From NCBI GenBank assembly GCA_016801885.1, contig CM028888.1, positions 9,072,170 to 9,136,169 of the forward strand: a stretch of 64,000 bases of DNA, written 5' to 3'. This document shows, one piece after another, positions 34,191 to 46,309 of the stretch. The stretch comes from Toxotes chatareus. Lineage: Eukaryota > Chordata > Actinopteri > Toxotidae. The position numbers and the translations under genes are program-made. The notes beneath the pieces were generated by a model. The model was not told where the DNA came from. It saw nothing but the letters and a program-made list of their open reading frames with translations, and made no database searches. Each line of letters opens with the position of its first letter. Within the stretch, counting starts at the first letter, position 1.

Positions 34191-34774
34191 TACTGTGCTC
34201 ACACATAAATGTGAAAACGCATTAATAGACAATTAACCTATAATTGCTGACATACATACTGAGCAGTAACCCCTGCTGGTTTATTATATTGCATGGGCTC
34301 TGCTGTTTGGGCTTGCATATTGTATATATCTGTGGGCTGAATGTTCATGCTACACTGCTTTTAATTTTAATTTTGCTCAGCCCGGTATACATTAAGAGTC
34401 ATGAGATAATAGCCTAAGCCACTTGAACACTGAGCGTTCCTCATTCAGTCTAGAAAGCCTTCACCAGTAACAGAATATCCAAGTTACTTCACACAGAATA
34501 CAGAAGCTGTGAAGGTTTGTAGCCGCTTTATGTAAATTGAACCCGCTCTTCTCTTTAATTTAATTCCTCATTAAAGCTCCTATCGCTCTTCTTCTTGGTC
34601 TCATTTTGGTTCGGTCCCCCCCCTTCCTCTGCCTTTCTGTCTCTGTTTCTGTCACTCTCAACTTCCCTCTCTTGGTTCCTGCTTTTTTCCATCTCTCCCA
34701 ACCTTCCTCCTCTCCCCTTTCCACCTCACTCTCACTATGTCTAACGACATCTCGGCTTCCTCCAAACAGAGTCC
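34191..34774. other. Non-coding DNA with pyrimidine-rich tract
   Basis: A CT-rich stretch at 34610-34740 gives artefactual open frames. Nothing else is recognised. Confidence 0.5.
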
Positions 34775-34875
34775 ACTCCGTAATGGCCTGAACCATAATG
34801 AGCTCATTTAAAGGAGTGGAACAGAGAGCAGCCATTGCTGTTCTGACAGGCAGCCATTTAAGAGCAGTCTACTGA
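34775..34875. promoter_or_regulatory. Candidate conserved non-coding element
   Basis: A mixed-composition block between two CT tracts. It contains the perfect palindrome AATGAGCTCATT (34797-34808), CCGTAATGGCC and AGCCATTTAAG. Evidence is contrast with its low-complexity flanks and motif content. Confidence 0.28.
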
Positions 34876-35144
34876 GGTGCCTACACTATGGGCTCCTGTC
34901 AACCAGCCAACTAGCCAGCCAGCCATCTCTTTCTCTTCCTCTTTCTTTAAAACCTCTCCTGCCTCATTTTCCCACTAGTTTCCCCCATTTTTATTTTCCC
35001 ACAGTCCCTTCAACATGGCTGATTTGCTGTCTTTCTGCTCTTCTACCCTCTGTCAATCTCTTTTTTCTTTCTCTCGTCTCCTTTTCCCCACAAATCTCTC
35101 TTCCGTAATCCCTGCCTATCACCGGCAGCTCCGTCTCAATCTCC
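34876..35144. other. Pyrimidine-rich low-complexity tract
   Basis: TCTTTCTC, CCTCTTTC and TTTTTTCTTTCTC words dominate 34925-35110. The minus-strand frame through it is Glu/Arg-rich and artefactual. Confidence 0.6.
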
Positions 35145-35335
35145 ACCATTCGGGGGCCTGATGATGATGACACATGAAGCCAGGTCTCCTAATTGTGGAG
35201 CTCAGACTCACGCACAAAAAAAAATTGCTTATAACAAATGGACCTCTCGTCATGCCAATGAGGAGTAATGGCCCTTTTATTGCGGGATTAATCTCAATGG
35301 CCCTGTTGTCCACTGGCTAACCGAGAAGTCTCTCA
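35145..35335. promoter_or_regulatory. Candidate conserved non-coding element
   Basis: It follows directly after a CT tract but is compositionally complex: CTAATTGTGGAGCTCAG (35190), TTGCTTATAACAAATGG (35225), GCCAATGAGGAGTAATGG (35254) and GGGATTAATCTCAATGG (35284). ATTA cores alternate with GC-containing words. Conservation has not been measured. Confidence 0.35.
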
Positions 35336-35857
35336 TCCATCAGCAGAAAGGAAGGGACTTTGAGAAAGGGGGAGACCTGGGATGATAACCTCTCTGATCT
35401 CTTGCAATCACTAAGGGTTCCAGGCTGCCCTTCAAGTCTTCCCAGTGTTCTTTGATAGTTACTACTGATGTGCATCTCTTTCCAATTCCCTAACTTTCTA
35501 TTGCCTAGATATTGCCAGATTTTTTTGCTGAGGTGTTGCTACCTCATCCACCTTCTGTTTTGTATTCCCATCCTCTACTGTCTTTGTCTCTTCTCCCTGA
35601 CACTCCCACCCCCTTCCTATCTTCATCAGAACTAATTGGAGTTTGATTGCTTGATTTGTTTTTTATTTTTATTTATTTATTTTTTATACCTGCTCCTTTA
35701 TTGGTTTAATGAAGACTGCTAATTATAGAAGATGGAATAAAGCGGAAAGGATGTAGGGAGGAGGGGATTTATTTCACTGACGTCATCAAAGGCATTTTTT
35801 AATACACTTGTCTTCAGGGAAAGAGCAGGTGTAACTAATAAGGTTAAAGATGGTTTT
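35336..35857. other. Non-coding DNA, nothing recognised
   Basis: Pyrimidine-rich at 35550-35620 and AT-rich TTTATTTTTATTTATTTATT-type sequence at 35660-35690. No gene. Confidence 0.5.
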
Positions 35858-35910
35858 GTTCCATTTAAGTGCCATGCCAGTAGCGAGCCAGCATGCACAA
35901 TATCAGGGCC
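35858..35910 (+). repeat. Second copy of the 55-bp element at 8661-8715
   Basis: It shares GTTCCAT..AAGTG.CA at the left end and GAGCCAGCATGCACAATA with CAGG.CC at the right. The core is almost identical while the middle is diverged. Same orientation as the first copy. Confidence 0.6.
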
Positions 35911-37813
35911 TTGTAGAATTCAGCTATTGCTAGAGTTATTAAAGCAGCATGCATTTATTTTTTTGGCTACTTGGGGGCAAGTGTAAACATCACATCGACA
36001 TGTTATCACCTTGTAGCGATGGTATGGTGAATGTGTTGGCAGACACTTGCTTATTAACACATCCAGAAGACATAATCATTCATATGGAGTCATGTGTCTG
36101 TCTTCCTAGTGAATCTTACAACATTCACTCTCCTTTGTCTCTGCTTCGGTTTCCACCAGATCTTAAGGGAAATATCTGGCTCTTTTAGCTCTCCACTATA
36201 TTTACGAGCAAGTTGCTAATGTTGTCCGTCTGCTGTTTGGTGCCAGGCAGGTCGTGTTAAGTGGGTTTATTTTAAGTGTGAACAGCTGCTTGCAGCTGCT
36301 AGAAACAGGGTTGATGGCTTGATGAGACTGAAACAAAACAGTAAGGCTGCAGGCTGTAAAACTAAATCAAGAAGCTATAAGACAGTAAAATGCTCCACAG
36401 TGCTGAAGGAAACTGGTTTGCCACTGTCAGGGACCGCTTTCACGTAACACGTCATTTGAGCCATTAATAATCGAAAACTACTGATTAGTGACACCTTTCT
36501 TTTTTTCTGCTGTGACATGTAAATGTCATTGTCATTTTTGTATTGAGTGGATGTTATTAAAATGAGACTCACACATAATACATTTATTTTAATTCAATTT
36601 TTTCCCTTTTAATTTCACACCTTTCAGTGTAGGCTTTAGGTCTGCACCAAGAGAGAGGATGTTGGTGTGTTTATTTACAGTTACATTTATTTTTCGTAGC
36701 AGGAAGGTGCTTGACAGGATTTAGACAGACACTGATTAACCTAACTAACAGCAGCACTGTAGATGTGTGTTCACCTGGTAATCACTCACACAGAAGCTGC
36801 GACTTGCTCGCTTCATTCACCGCTGCTGTTATATAACTGAAACTGAAACTAATTGTTTTGTCACTCGCTCTCAAAGCCACAACTCCAGCATTTTCATAGA
36901 GCACAGTGGGGCGACAGCTGTCATTCCAGGAGGAAACATCTGGATTTATAGATGATTGGCTACCTATATCAAAATGCCAGGATTTTCCTTCCTGTGACAT
37001 TGGTGACATTATGTTCATTTCTGGAAAGCCTAAATTTAGTAGTTTATCATTAGCTGAGTTTTATACATTTCTAGATTAAGATCTATCTTACATTGCAGTT
37101 GGAGCAAATCAACCACACGACTGGAAATGGGGAAAAATGGTAGGTTATGCAAGAGTCAGCCCCCAAGGAAAGTGCCCTACAATCTGCCTGTAGCATCCTC
37201 TCAGTACCAGGTGTTTAGTGCGGTGTCAGCAGTGGGTTTTTATCATTTATCTATTTTTGTACAATGTAAGAGGCGCCTGGACTCAGTGGATGTCAGTGAC
37301 AGACTTTAGATCAGAAGCAATTACAAAATATTTCTTCATATATTGAATGTTCTCTGCCCTTTATTGAGTATTAAAAATTTCACATCTAATCATGGAAAAA
37401 TTCTGTTGTCTGAGCTCAGCAAAAATAACTGAAACAAAGCCTACATTTCTCATTTTTGATCAGTTAAATTTTAATCAAATACAAAATGCTATTTAATAAT
37501 TTAGCCCATACATTTTAGGTTTCACACACTGTGCTGGGATCCAGATGGTATTTGTGGTCTCGGTACTCAAACCTTTTCCTTCCAGCAATCTTCCCCCTCC
37601 TGTCCAGACCCTCCAACTTTTCATCTTCCTGCAGAGCCTCTTCTCACTTGCCAAGTTTCCCAGCATGTCTTTCAACTCCCACAGGATTTCCCCTTTTTCA
37701 TGAAATAACTGTACAACTCTTTTTTTTTGCTTTATCTTCACTCTCCTTTCTGTGTTTCTTGGCCCTCACCTGTACTTCTGGCCATTTCCTAAATCCTCAT
37801 ACCTTTTTGCCAG
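35911..37813. other. Non-coding DNA, nothing recognised
   Basis: AT-rich unique-looking sequence, then a pyrimidine-rich stretch from about 37560. No gene. Confidence 0.45.
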
Positions 37814-37915
37814 CCTTGTCTTGTGCTCCCACTCCCTCTCTTGCTATGTCGGGGTTGCCTGTGGTTTTATTACTCCGGCAGCTGCAGTATGATATCGACC
37901 TCCTTCCACCTCCAA
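37814..37915 (+). other. Weak candidate 102-nt exon
   Basis: The segment sits between ACCTTTTTGCCAG (ending 37813) and CCAA|GTAAGT, is a multiple of three, and is open in two frames. One frame reads MSGLPVVLLLRQLQ in its middle. The 187-codon frame that contains it runs through a pyrimidine-rich tract upstream and has no family resemblance. I treat it as a weak, probably chance, exon signal. It lies 75 bases before the CTCF-like site. Confidence 0.15.
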
Positions 37916-37990
37916 GTAAGTCTCTGCTAATAGAGAGACAGAGCAGTGGAGATGGCCAGGACCAGTTGGACCGACCTCGGTCTCAGTGTG

Positions 37991-38004
37991 ACAGCAGGGG
38001 GCAC
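37991..38004 (+). promoter_or_regulatory. Probable CTCF binding motif
   Basis: ACAGCAGGGGGCAC matches the vertebrate CTCF core consensus CCASYAGRKGGCRS at 13 of 14 positions, only the first base differing. CTCF marks boundaries and loop anchors in vertebrate chromatin. If bound, the + strand motif would define a direction for loop extrusion. A single motif does not prove occupancy. Confidence 0.5.
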
Positions 38005-39634
38005 TCTTCAGCCTTCACTGCCATTTGTTGCTGTGGCTGCCGCCTGTGTTTGGGGAAAGCGGGTAGAAGGAGAACAACAATGCTGCAGTTTTGAGGCTGT
38101 GACTTAGTGTGCTCTATATATGTGCCTTGTGTGTGTGTGTGTGTTCGTGTGTGTCCTTTGCTGTACATGAGAAAAGGGCAAAAGCTTAGTGGGGTTAAGG
38201 GGAAGATGCTGTTGATCTCTCATTAATATGTATAGCCTGCTGTGTGTGTGTGTCTGTGTGTGTGTACGTGCATGACTGGGTTTGTATGAGATTGGTGTGT
38301 TCTTGAGCACGTGTCTGGCTGCATGATGACATCTAAGGTCATGTTAGAAACTGCGGTGGAGTCAAGTGTGTGTAAATTGAATGAAGAAATATTCCCTTAA
38401 AGGCCAAATTACACACTGAGGGATGGTATTATACAGTATCTGTGTGAACCCTTTAAGCCTTATCTCCACATCAAAGTAAGAGAAGGAAGTGTGTATGCGT
38501 TTTCTTTCCTTCTTTCTTTTTTTTTTATTTACACATTAAGGAAAAAAAAAAGATAAAAACCCACACAAAACAGTTTAAATATTAAACCAGCAGCATATGA
38601 CATCATTTCATTAGAAACCTCCGTATCAGTTAAAAATAACAGAATTGCCACCTGTAGAGAAAAGAGAAAAGATTTTTACTCTGCATTACTCCAAATTCAC
38701 ACAATAGATTTGAGTGAAATTTGTGAATGAAGTTGTAATTTTGAATATGCTCTAAACACATTTGTTCAGTAAAATGTTTATTAATTGCTTACGCATTGTT
38801 GCATTAACTGACCTGAACAGACCAGGCTACCAAGTCGGCCAGTTCAGCTCAAATGAATTAGGTCCCTCACATTTTGTATTCCAGTGGTTTGAAGTGATTG
38901 ACAGATTAGACCGAACCATCAGACAGTTCGGGCGTTCACATTTCTCGTTGAAGTGGTTTTCTCGTCGAATGCCAGATCCTTAAACTGGACTGAAATTTGA
39001 GACATATCAGGCTGACTGCCTGAACTTATCTCTGGTTGATTGTTTACTGTGCTGTTGCTTTATCCTGCAAATGGATTAAAAAAAGCCAAAACTCAAATGG
39101 ACACGATTGCTAAAACAATCAATGTACCCGAGATGATATAAAGAACAACATTTATCACTGAATATTTTATAATTGGTTTTATGATATACTTGACAATCCT
39201 GTCGAAATCCTTCACATTATGAAACAGATGTCCAAAAAAACTATATACAGTATTGATTGGAGGGATTTTTTTTTTGAACCCCTGCAGCTAGCCAACACTT
39301 CCTCCTGTTCTAAACATTTTTCTGTGAGGTGACAAGTTCCTGATGATGAGAAATAATAGACAAAAAAAATCCAAAATGTCATGGTGGGATACTGTACCTT
39401 GACATTAAAGACCTGCTTCCCCTCTACTTTTGCCGGCATGAAACTCAATTGGAAATAAAATGAAACTGAAAAGTGCACCTTCCAGCTATGGCAACATAAA
39501 AAAAAAAAAATCACAAAGGCACTCTTCCCTTTTCTCCATCAAGATAGTGCCTTATCATAGTACTTTCAGACTTTTGTGATTACACTTTGATTTTCATGTC
39601 CGCCTTTACTGTTGCTTAGGCTGCATGTCTTCAC
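38005..39634. other. Non-coding DNA with microsatellites
   Basis: TG runs lie at 38130-38154 and 38240-38265, and homopolymer T and A runs at 38518-38552. No gene is recognised. Confidence 0.5.
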
Positions 39635-39800
39635 TCCATTAATTTAGGGAACAAATTAGCCTAATCGTTATCAGGTTCATCACTTTTTATGACCTCATCA
39701 TTATACTGGAAGAGCCTCTAATTGTGGCGGGATCAAGGTGTTTCCTGCCTATTACAGTTTAATGGCTGTTCGGAAATGCTCTTAAATTTCTTATATGAAC
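39635..39800. promoter_or_regulatory. Candidate conserved non-coding element
   Basis: Complex block with AATTAGCCTAATCG (39655), CCTCTAATTGTGGCGGGATC (39715) and AGTTTAATGGCTG (39758). Homeodomain-type ATTA cores alternate with GC-rich words, in contrast to the AT-rich flanks. No coding frame. Confidence 0.33.
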
Positions 39801-40856
39801 CAAATACATACTGTATGAGCTTGTGCTGACACAAAACTGCGGTGCTTCTGATGCAGCATCTTCTCTGTGTTGTGGGCATAGATATGCAAATAATCATATT
39901 TATGGCCATACGTATCTATGGAAATGTCAGTGGGAAAGGGACAAATACTAGCACACAGCAGGATTTATGTGAGCATGTGTATGTAAATGTGGTATGAGCA
40001 CATACTGTAGTCGTATGCTTGACCAAATATGGATTTATGTGCCTGTATGCTTCATTTTCAGTGACCCATTCACCTTCCTGCTTTAGTTGCAACATGGTGT
40101 CTCACAGAGTGACTCCATACCACTTCCACACCTCTTGTGGTGCCTGAAGCTTAGCATGAGGGAATCGGTCATCCCACGGTCAGATCCATCGAGCTTACGT
40201 TGTTTTTTTTTTTGCACTGCAAATCTCAGATTGAGCCACAAAGGAACCTCACAGTATTCTGCTGTTTATTTGAGATTAGATGTTTTTCTCATCTTAAAAT
40301 GACAGTCTGCAACTTGAAATGAGGAATATTTCTTCCTTTAAATTTCTAAATCCTTCAGAGTTATATTAAATGACCACTTTTTACCGTACATAAATGAATA
40401 ACGATTCCCTACAGCTGCAGCTGCACAAATGGGACTGAAAAGTAGAGACGTGGCCAGCGATTGCAGTGCTGAGAAATTTACTGACATACTTATGCAAGAA
40501 AAATGGACACAAAAAAGCCTCGTAATTTAATAGCACCCATCAACTCACTTAATGGATGCTACATTACGTCTTGATGGATATTTACTGTTTAGCTTTAGTG
40601 GAAAAAAAAATACTGCTAGATGCTTTAACACACTTTGGGAGATTTTCTCATTTTAGCCATCAAAGATCTTTATTTTTATGTCATTAAAACAATCTGGATG
40701 ACATTAACGATTAGTCTCTACTTCAAATTGAACATAGCCCATATGCTTTTGAAAATTAGTATAAACATGCAGCAAGGCACAGAAATCATTGATCATAGTC
40801 TGCTCGATACTGTTGGCTGAGCAGACGAGCCACTAATAAATATCCCCACCGCAGGT
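39801..40856. other. Non-coding DNA, nothing recognised
   Basis: AT-rich unique-looking sequence, short T-run at 40202-40213. No gene. Confidence 0.5.
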
Positions 40857-40930
40857 GACAGGCTGGCCGAGTGGTAAGACTCACAGTTCTATACTTAAAA
40901 GGTCACAGACTCAATAATTAGAATAAGCAG
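40857..40930 (+). repeat. tRNA-like sequence, probably a decayed tRNA-derived SINE head
   Basis: GACAGGCTGGCCGAGTGGT followed by AAGAC resembles the 5' half of a leucine- or serine-type tRNA. TGGCCGAGTGG (40864-40874) fits the polymerase III A box. A degenerate B-box candidate GGTCACAGACTC follows at 40901-40912 at suitable spacing. The remaining cloverleaf does not fold well and the 3' acceptor arm is not complementary, so it is not a working tRNA gene. A SINE relic or tRNA pseudogene is the likeliest reading. Confidence 0.4.
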
Positions 40931-42054
40931 TGGGATCATCAAAAGGAATAGTGTCCACATAGAACCCCCATATAAAAATCAGCCAATGTTTGTCTGGTCA
41001 GGTCATAAAATAAGTGAGTGAATTTTAAAGTTGTGTATTGTTGGACTAGTTAGAAACTTTATTTTATTGTTTGTTTGTTTTTTGCCCATTCATATCTCAT
41101 TTTATTTAACCAGTGAACCACCGAGTGCAACCATAGTCTTGCCTGGCCGCTGAGAAAGCTGTTCTAGAGTCAGTGGGGTGAAGTGTTTTTTTTTTTTTTT
41201 TCAAGGTCACCTCAGCAATAATGGTTGAGTGAAGCAGTTTATTCACTTTTCTGATTCAAATTTACCCTCCTGGTCCAAGGACGTGAACATAATGTCATAA
41301 ATTCTGTCTCTCTCAGCTATCAGCTATTATTTGTGCACTTCTGTATCATTCATGATCACACAGGAAAATGTATCAGATCAAAAACTGCTATGAATAATAG
41401 GAATAAACAGACATCGCTTACTTTTGTGAACCCTGTTCACCTGAAGAAGTTTGCAATGTTCAGTTTAATTCCCAAAGATGTCTGAGCCATGGCCAATTGA
41501 TTGATCATAGAGAGACGACTTGCTGGCCACTGAACTATGTTTTGTTGCATTTCAGTCAGAGTTTTCACCTGCCTTCAGTGACCTTCACTGGCCCCCGAGG
41601 TAGCTGTCAACCCTAACCCATCTTTGCTCCTGAGCTGCTCAGCAGACAGTGTAGGTAAATGCCAGGTACCGCTGTAGGCTGTTCTAAGCGTGCGTGTGTG
41701 TGCACGTGCACTCGGGCCCTTGTGCTCGGCAGGTAGGGCAGGAAAATGCATTATTGATAGTGTTTGAGGTATGCAAAGCAGAGCAAGAAACCTCTTTGAT
41801 CTCTCATAGGCGCTGTGTCGCCTTCAATCTCCCTCAGATTCAGTTGTGTGCGCACAGCACTGGGAGGCAAGAGCCACATTTTTTTCTTGATCACTTCTCC
41901 CTTTTATCTTTTTTTTTTTCCTTTCTTCCTCTTCTTTTTCTATTTAAGAGAGACTGCCCAAGGAACAATTGTTTTGGTATTTGTCTTTCTCTGTCATTGG
42001 GAAAGAGAAGGAGGGAGAGAGAAGGAGATTGAGAAGAGAAGAAATAAGCCATTA
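40931..42054. other. Non-coding DNA, nothing recognised
   Basis: T-runs lie at 41187-41201 and 41910-41920. Open frames near 41700-42057 cross T-rich sequence and have Phe/Leu/Ser-rich artefactual translations. Confidence 0.5.
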
Positions 42055-42260
42055 TGAAACCTCCGGTAATTGCAGAACGATTGAAAATTGAACAGGGGAA
42101 TTTGCTGCCAATTAACTGTATATTCATAGGGTACTCTTATCACTCGAATTGAATTTACATGCAGAACGATGCAGCATGTGTCGGAACAAGGGGCATAATT
42201 GCAAAGCACGGCCAAGTGAGTTATGCAAATGGTGCTCATTTCCCCACAAATTTGAAGTGA
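42055..42260. promoter_or_regulatory. Candidate conserved non-coding element with octamer site
   Basis: The block carries TTATGCAAAT (42221-42230), a perfect POU octamer ATGCAAAT, with GCCAATTAACTG (42108), GGGCATAATTGC (42191) and CCGGTAATTGCAG nearby. Such clusters of POU and homeodomain cores are typical of vertebrate developmental enhancers. Function is inferred from motif content only. Confidence 0.35.
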
Positions 42261-42647
42261 CTTAGCCTGTACCCATATTCATACAATGCCTTAATAACTT
42301 AAACATAAGGTAGCGCTACTGTAATTGCTGTGTTAGATTAAAGTTTCCAGTGCTTAGGTGGAAGAAATGAATGTCCCCGAAGGCAAAAGTAGAAGGGAAA
42401 GCGAACAAAATAAACAAAAACTCTCACAACCACTGGGCTGGATATTTCTAACCTTATTTTGAAGGGCTAACATTGTTGTTGGTTTTTGAACCAATATAAA
42501 AAGCGTAGCTTCAAAATGACAAACGTGCTTTTTCAAAGACTTAAAGCCATATGAACTTTATGGAGCATTATCTCAGTTACAGACACATACTTTGAAGTGA
42601 GATTAGGAAGGTAGATAGCACCAGCAACACCTGCGGCCTGTTGTGGC

Positions 42648-42684
<37 letters not shown>

Positions 42685-43429
42685 CGTGCATCTGTGTATT
42701 ATACACACCCACAAGTATGCGGCGGTGAAGAGATCAAGCTTATCCTTTGTGACAGTCACTTTTAAGTCCTTTTCGAAACTGGGTAGTTCAATTTACCACC
42801 GTCGTCCCCCTCTACCCCACTCCAATCGCACGCACCGCCACTCTGACATGCACACACTCACACGGTCACACACACTCACACACACTCATCTGATAGGCTG
42901 TTGGACAAAACACTGACCTTCACTTTGCAATCTCTGAGGTCGATCAGTAGGCCATTCTTCCATGTAATGTTTACATCTCTGTGGGCTATTTGGCCACAAT
43001 GGGGAGATTGCCTTTGGTCAACAACCTGTGTCCACAATGGTCATTTCCCCCCTGGCTTGGCCCAAGGGGAGAGGCCATCAAAGCAGCACATCCCTGCTTC
43101 ACTTTTTCTGCTTATTGAACGGAGAGAAACATTAGAGTTGAGGGAACAACTTGATGAACTTTCTTTCGCTCTTGGTTTTCATGTCAAGACAGAACAACAT
43201 TTGTGTGTCAGTTTGTGAACATGTCCTCGTGAAAACAGCAACTGGAGAGCAAAACGTGACAGAAAATTCAAGTTCGCCATAGGAAACACATGATTTGGTT
43301 AGATTTTAGTACGCTGTGCATATGTTTACATATTCATGAGGATATATCAATTTTAAAACCTCTGTACCTCCTTAATAAGAATGAGTTCATTCAAATAAAC
43401 CCCACACGCTATTTCAAGTGGTTCAGTTG
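42261..43429. other. Non-coding DNA, nothing recognised apart from the TG/CA repeats
   Basis: No gene supported. Frames of 91 and 105 codons at 42641-43218 run through low-complexity CA sequence or unrecognised sequence. Confidence 0.5.
42651..42681. repeat. (TG)15 microsatellite
   Basis: Fifteen uninterrupted TG units, the longest dinucleotide array in the window. A related CA-rich cluster lies at 42846-42887. Confidence 0.95.
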
Positions 43430-43760
43430 ATCTATAAATACTTTGTAACGATCGATTTAATTCGCTTAATTCATGACGATTAAGATAGCTGGTTATTTTT
43501 AATCATTGTGCATGTTTAGCAATAGCACCGTGTCTCTCAGCATGGATGTATTATTAAAGTCTATTTAATTCAGCAGACTACAATTATTATTTGCTATTTC
43601 ATAAGACTTCAGAGAATATCTGAAGCCAGCGGTTTTGCTACGCTATTTCGAAATGTCTGCTCCCGCAGTGTGAGAACGAGTGAGTTCCTGAGCGCTGACA
43701 TTACAGACCAATTAGGCTTTGGAAGTCTGATGAATTGTTCTTTCACAACTGGGGTGAGAG
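43430..43760. promoter_or_regulatory. Candidate conserved non-coding element
   Basis: The block contains a direct repeat TTAATTC-gc-TTAATTC (43457-43472), GGTTATTTTTAATCATTGTG (43491-43510), GACCAATTAGGC (43706) and GC-containing middle sequence (TCCCGCAGTGTG). It is free of simple repeats for over 300 bases. Evidence is composition and motif density only. Confidence 0.35.
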
Positions 43761-46309
43761 GGGTCAAATTTTAGCTGCACTTTATTGTTAGCTGAAGGGG
43801 AATGTGATCAGACAACGGACTATTCACTGTCTTTAAATATTCATTGGGTTTTCTTTGTTAGAACATAGTAAGGAAATGAAAGGATGCTTTGAACCAAGTG
43901 GTTAGGAGTGGAAACAAAAGGGAACGTGTCGGCCCCTGTGATCAGAGCATGCTTGAATAAAGGATTCACAAATCATTTAAATCTGTAAAATTTTGATGCT
44001 TCGAAGTTTAACAACTCCTGAACATTATGCATGAGCTCCCAGTTCCATTCACATAAAACAACAGTCCTCCTTTCTACTTGGTTTGTATCTGCGTGATGAC
44101 TGCGAATATTTTCTAATGGGTCAGTTCATTAATATAAAATCATTTTGTTAATTAAGCCATGATGAGGTGCAAATCATAAGGCGCTTCCGTTCTGTTGTTT
44201 TTCAAGTGAAATCCTCCAAAATCCTCTGAAATCTGTTTGTTCTGCCCTTATCGGTGTAAACCCAAAATATTGCATTACATAACAGTCACCCTAATCATAC
44301 CCCGCTAATGCTGTCATTTGTGGCCACAGAGTACCTCTTTGGTGTGAACACACTTGTGCACAAATACAGACTTGCAGAGCGATGGGAACAGATGAGTCAT
44401 GCAACAAAAGGAAAGATCTGCCTGAATGTACAGTTGTAGTGTGTATGTGCTGTGTTGAAATTCATGTGTGCTACTATATCTTTCTTTTCAATTAGGATTT
44501 TGGCTGCTGTGGTCACTAATAAGTACAACAGTAGAGGTTTTATCACCAAAAAAAATGAGAAAACCAAACAGCACTGTTTCTGTCGCCTCATGGATGCAAG
44601 ATCAAAATATACGCATGACTGCATCTGTGTGTGTGTGTGTGTGTGCTGTATAAGATTAGTGGATGTGTGTTTGAGTGTGAGAGATGACAGTCTGCCTGCA
44701 GATCCACAGGGACTGGACTGAGAGCAGGTGTACTGCTCCATCCTGCAGCCGTGCCAGGACACACAGTCACACTGTGCCAGAGATGTCCGCCTCTCCACAC
44801 CCATACCTCTCCCTCTCTCTGCGCCTCTCCTTATGTCTCTCTCTTTTTCTCCACCTTCCTTCTAAACTCCTTACTTCCTGATTCATGTCCCATCTCTCTC
44901 TCTCTCTCTGTTCTTTTTCTCTTCCTTCCCCTTCCTGCTTTAACTCACCTCTCTTCCCTCTGAGCCCAAATGAGCTAAATCCCACTGCTCCCTTTATATC
45001 CTTCTCCATTTACAATCACTGCCTGTGCCCAAACCTTGCCAAATGTCCTGGGGACATTGTGTGGGCTTGTTCCCACCCATAAGGAAGCCTAGTATTATTA
45101 TTGTTACGTGATTTATCATTAATAGGTCTGTGATGCCTTTTTTTAATCCCTGGAGGAAAAAAAAAAATCTTTTTATATTCTTCCTCCACTGGTAGATCTT
45201 AAGAGAAGCCAGAGAGCAGGAAGAGCAGAATTATAACCCCCGTTTGAACTTGGATCATTTGTTTTAGAAATGATGTACCTACCTGCTGCTGGATTAGGGC
45301 ATCATTTAGCCTTTTTTTAAATAGCTATTTTCTACAAACACCATTAAGGTAATGTCTAAAAAAAAGTCATGATTACAGCAAGTATAATGCTGTTTTCACA
45401 AACATATTTTGAATTTCGATTTCTATAAACAAATGCCATCTGATGCAGTGACCTGGATGCATTAAGCAAATTATGGCGTGTCTAGCCATGAGCTCCACTG
45501 AAAACACTAATTTTGATACTGAAATTGTGTTTATTTTCATTCCTTTTGCTATTTACGTTTCACTTTGTTTTTCATTGCTAGATTATACATATTCATAATG
45601 TGTTTGTATATAAAAGCACCATTCCCTAATGTGAGTGGCTTGGCTGCACACATTTTTTTTTTCCCCTTGCTATTACCTGCCAGAGCTGAACTCTTTCTTC
45701 TCTTATTGCCATATTACACAACAAACATCATAATTATTTTCAGGAACACTATCAATATCAGTTCATGGAACCACTAAGCTCTGAATGAGACAAGCTGACT
45801 TTCATGTTTTCTCTCTAACTTTGTCCTGTCGTCCAAGCTCCACCCTTTTAATACCACCTTTCTAAGCTCCCTGTTGTCTTCCAAGCTCCCCCACATATAT
45901 TAAAACCTTCCAACAGTCACAGCCACCTGGTTTATAGCCTCACTCCATCTTCACCACATGTCATCAAATACATACACACACACGCACACACACACCTACA
46001 CACACTAACACACCCACATACACACACGCTAATTTAGCCACACAAGGTAGACCCCAGAATCTAATCAAACCTTCCCTCCGCAGTCAACCTCTACCTCGCT
46101 CGTCTGCACTCTCACTCCAGCAGCCAATCACACACACTCACTCACATACACACACACATTCGAGTCTCCCCAGATGCATAGCCACTTATCATCACCCGTC
46201 TCTGCTGCCTTCCACGACATCAAGCCTTCACTCTCAGTACTTCCACCTGTTTTTACTTCATCTCCATATTATTCTCATTTTCATCCCATTCCTCTGTCCT
46301 CATACTCGG
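43761..46309. other. Non-coding DNA with CT- and CA-rich tracts
   Basis: A TG run lies at 44626-44644, a CT-rich tract at 44795-44960 with a TC array at 44891-44909, and CA-rich clusters at 45970-46027 and 46126-46159. An exon-like segment at about 45583-45626, after TTTTTCATTGCTAG, is too AT-rich to credit. No gene supported. Confidence 0.5.

Noticed and set aside
37531..38094. The longest Met-initiated open frame, 187 codons, plus strand
   Set aside because: Its first two thirds run through pyrimidine-rich sequence that lacks stop codons for compositional reasons, the translation is Ser/Leu/Phe/Pro-rich, and there is no family resemblance. Only a 102-nt inner segment has splice signals, and those are weak.
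45583..45626. Exon-like segment after TTTTTCATTGCTAG with AAT|GTGAGT donor
   Set aside because: Strong acceptor, but the contents are AT-rich with stops in two frames and no recognisable peptide.
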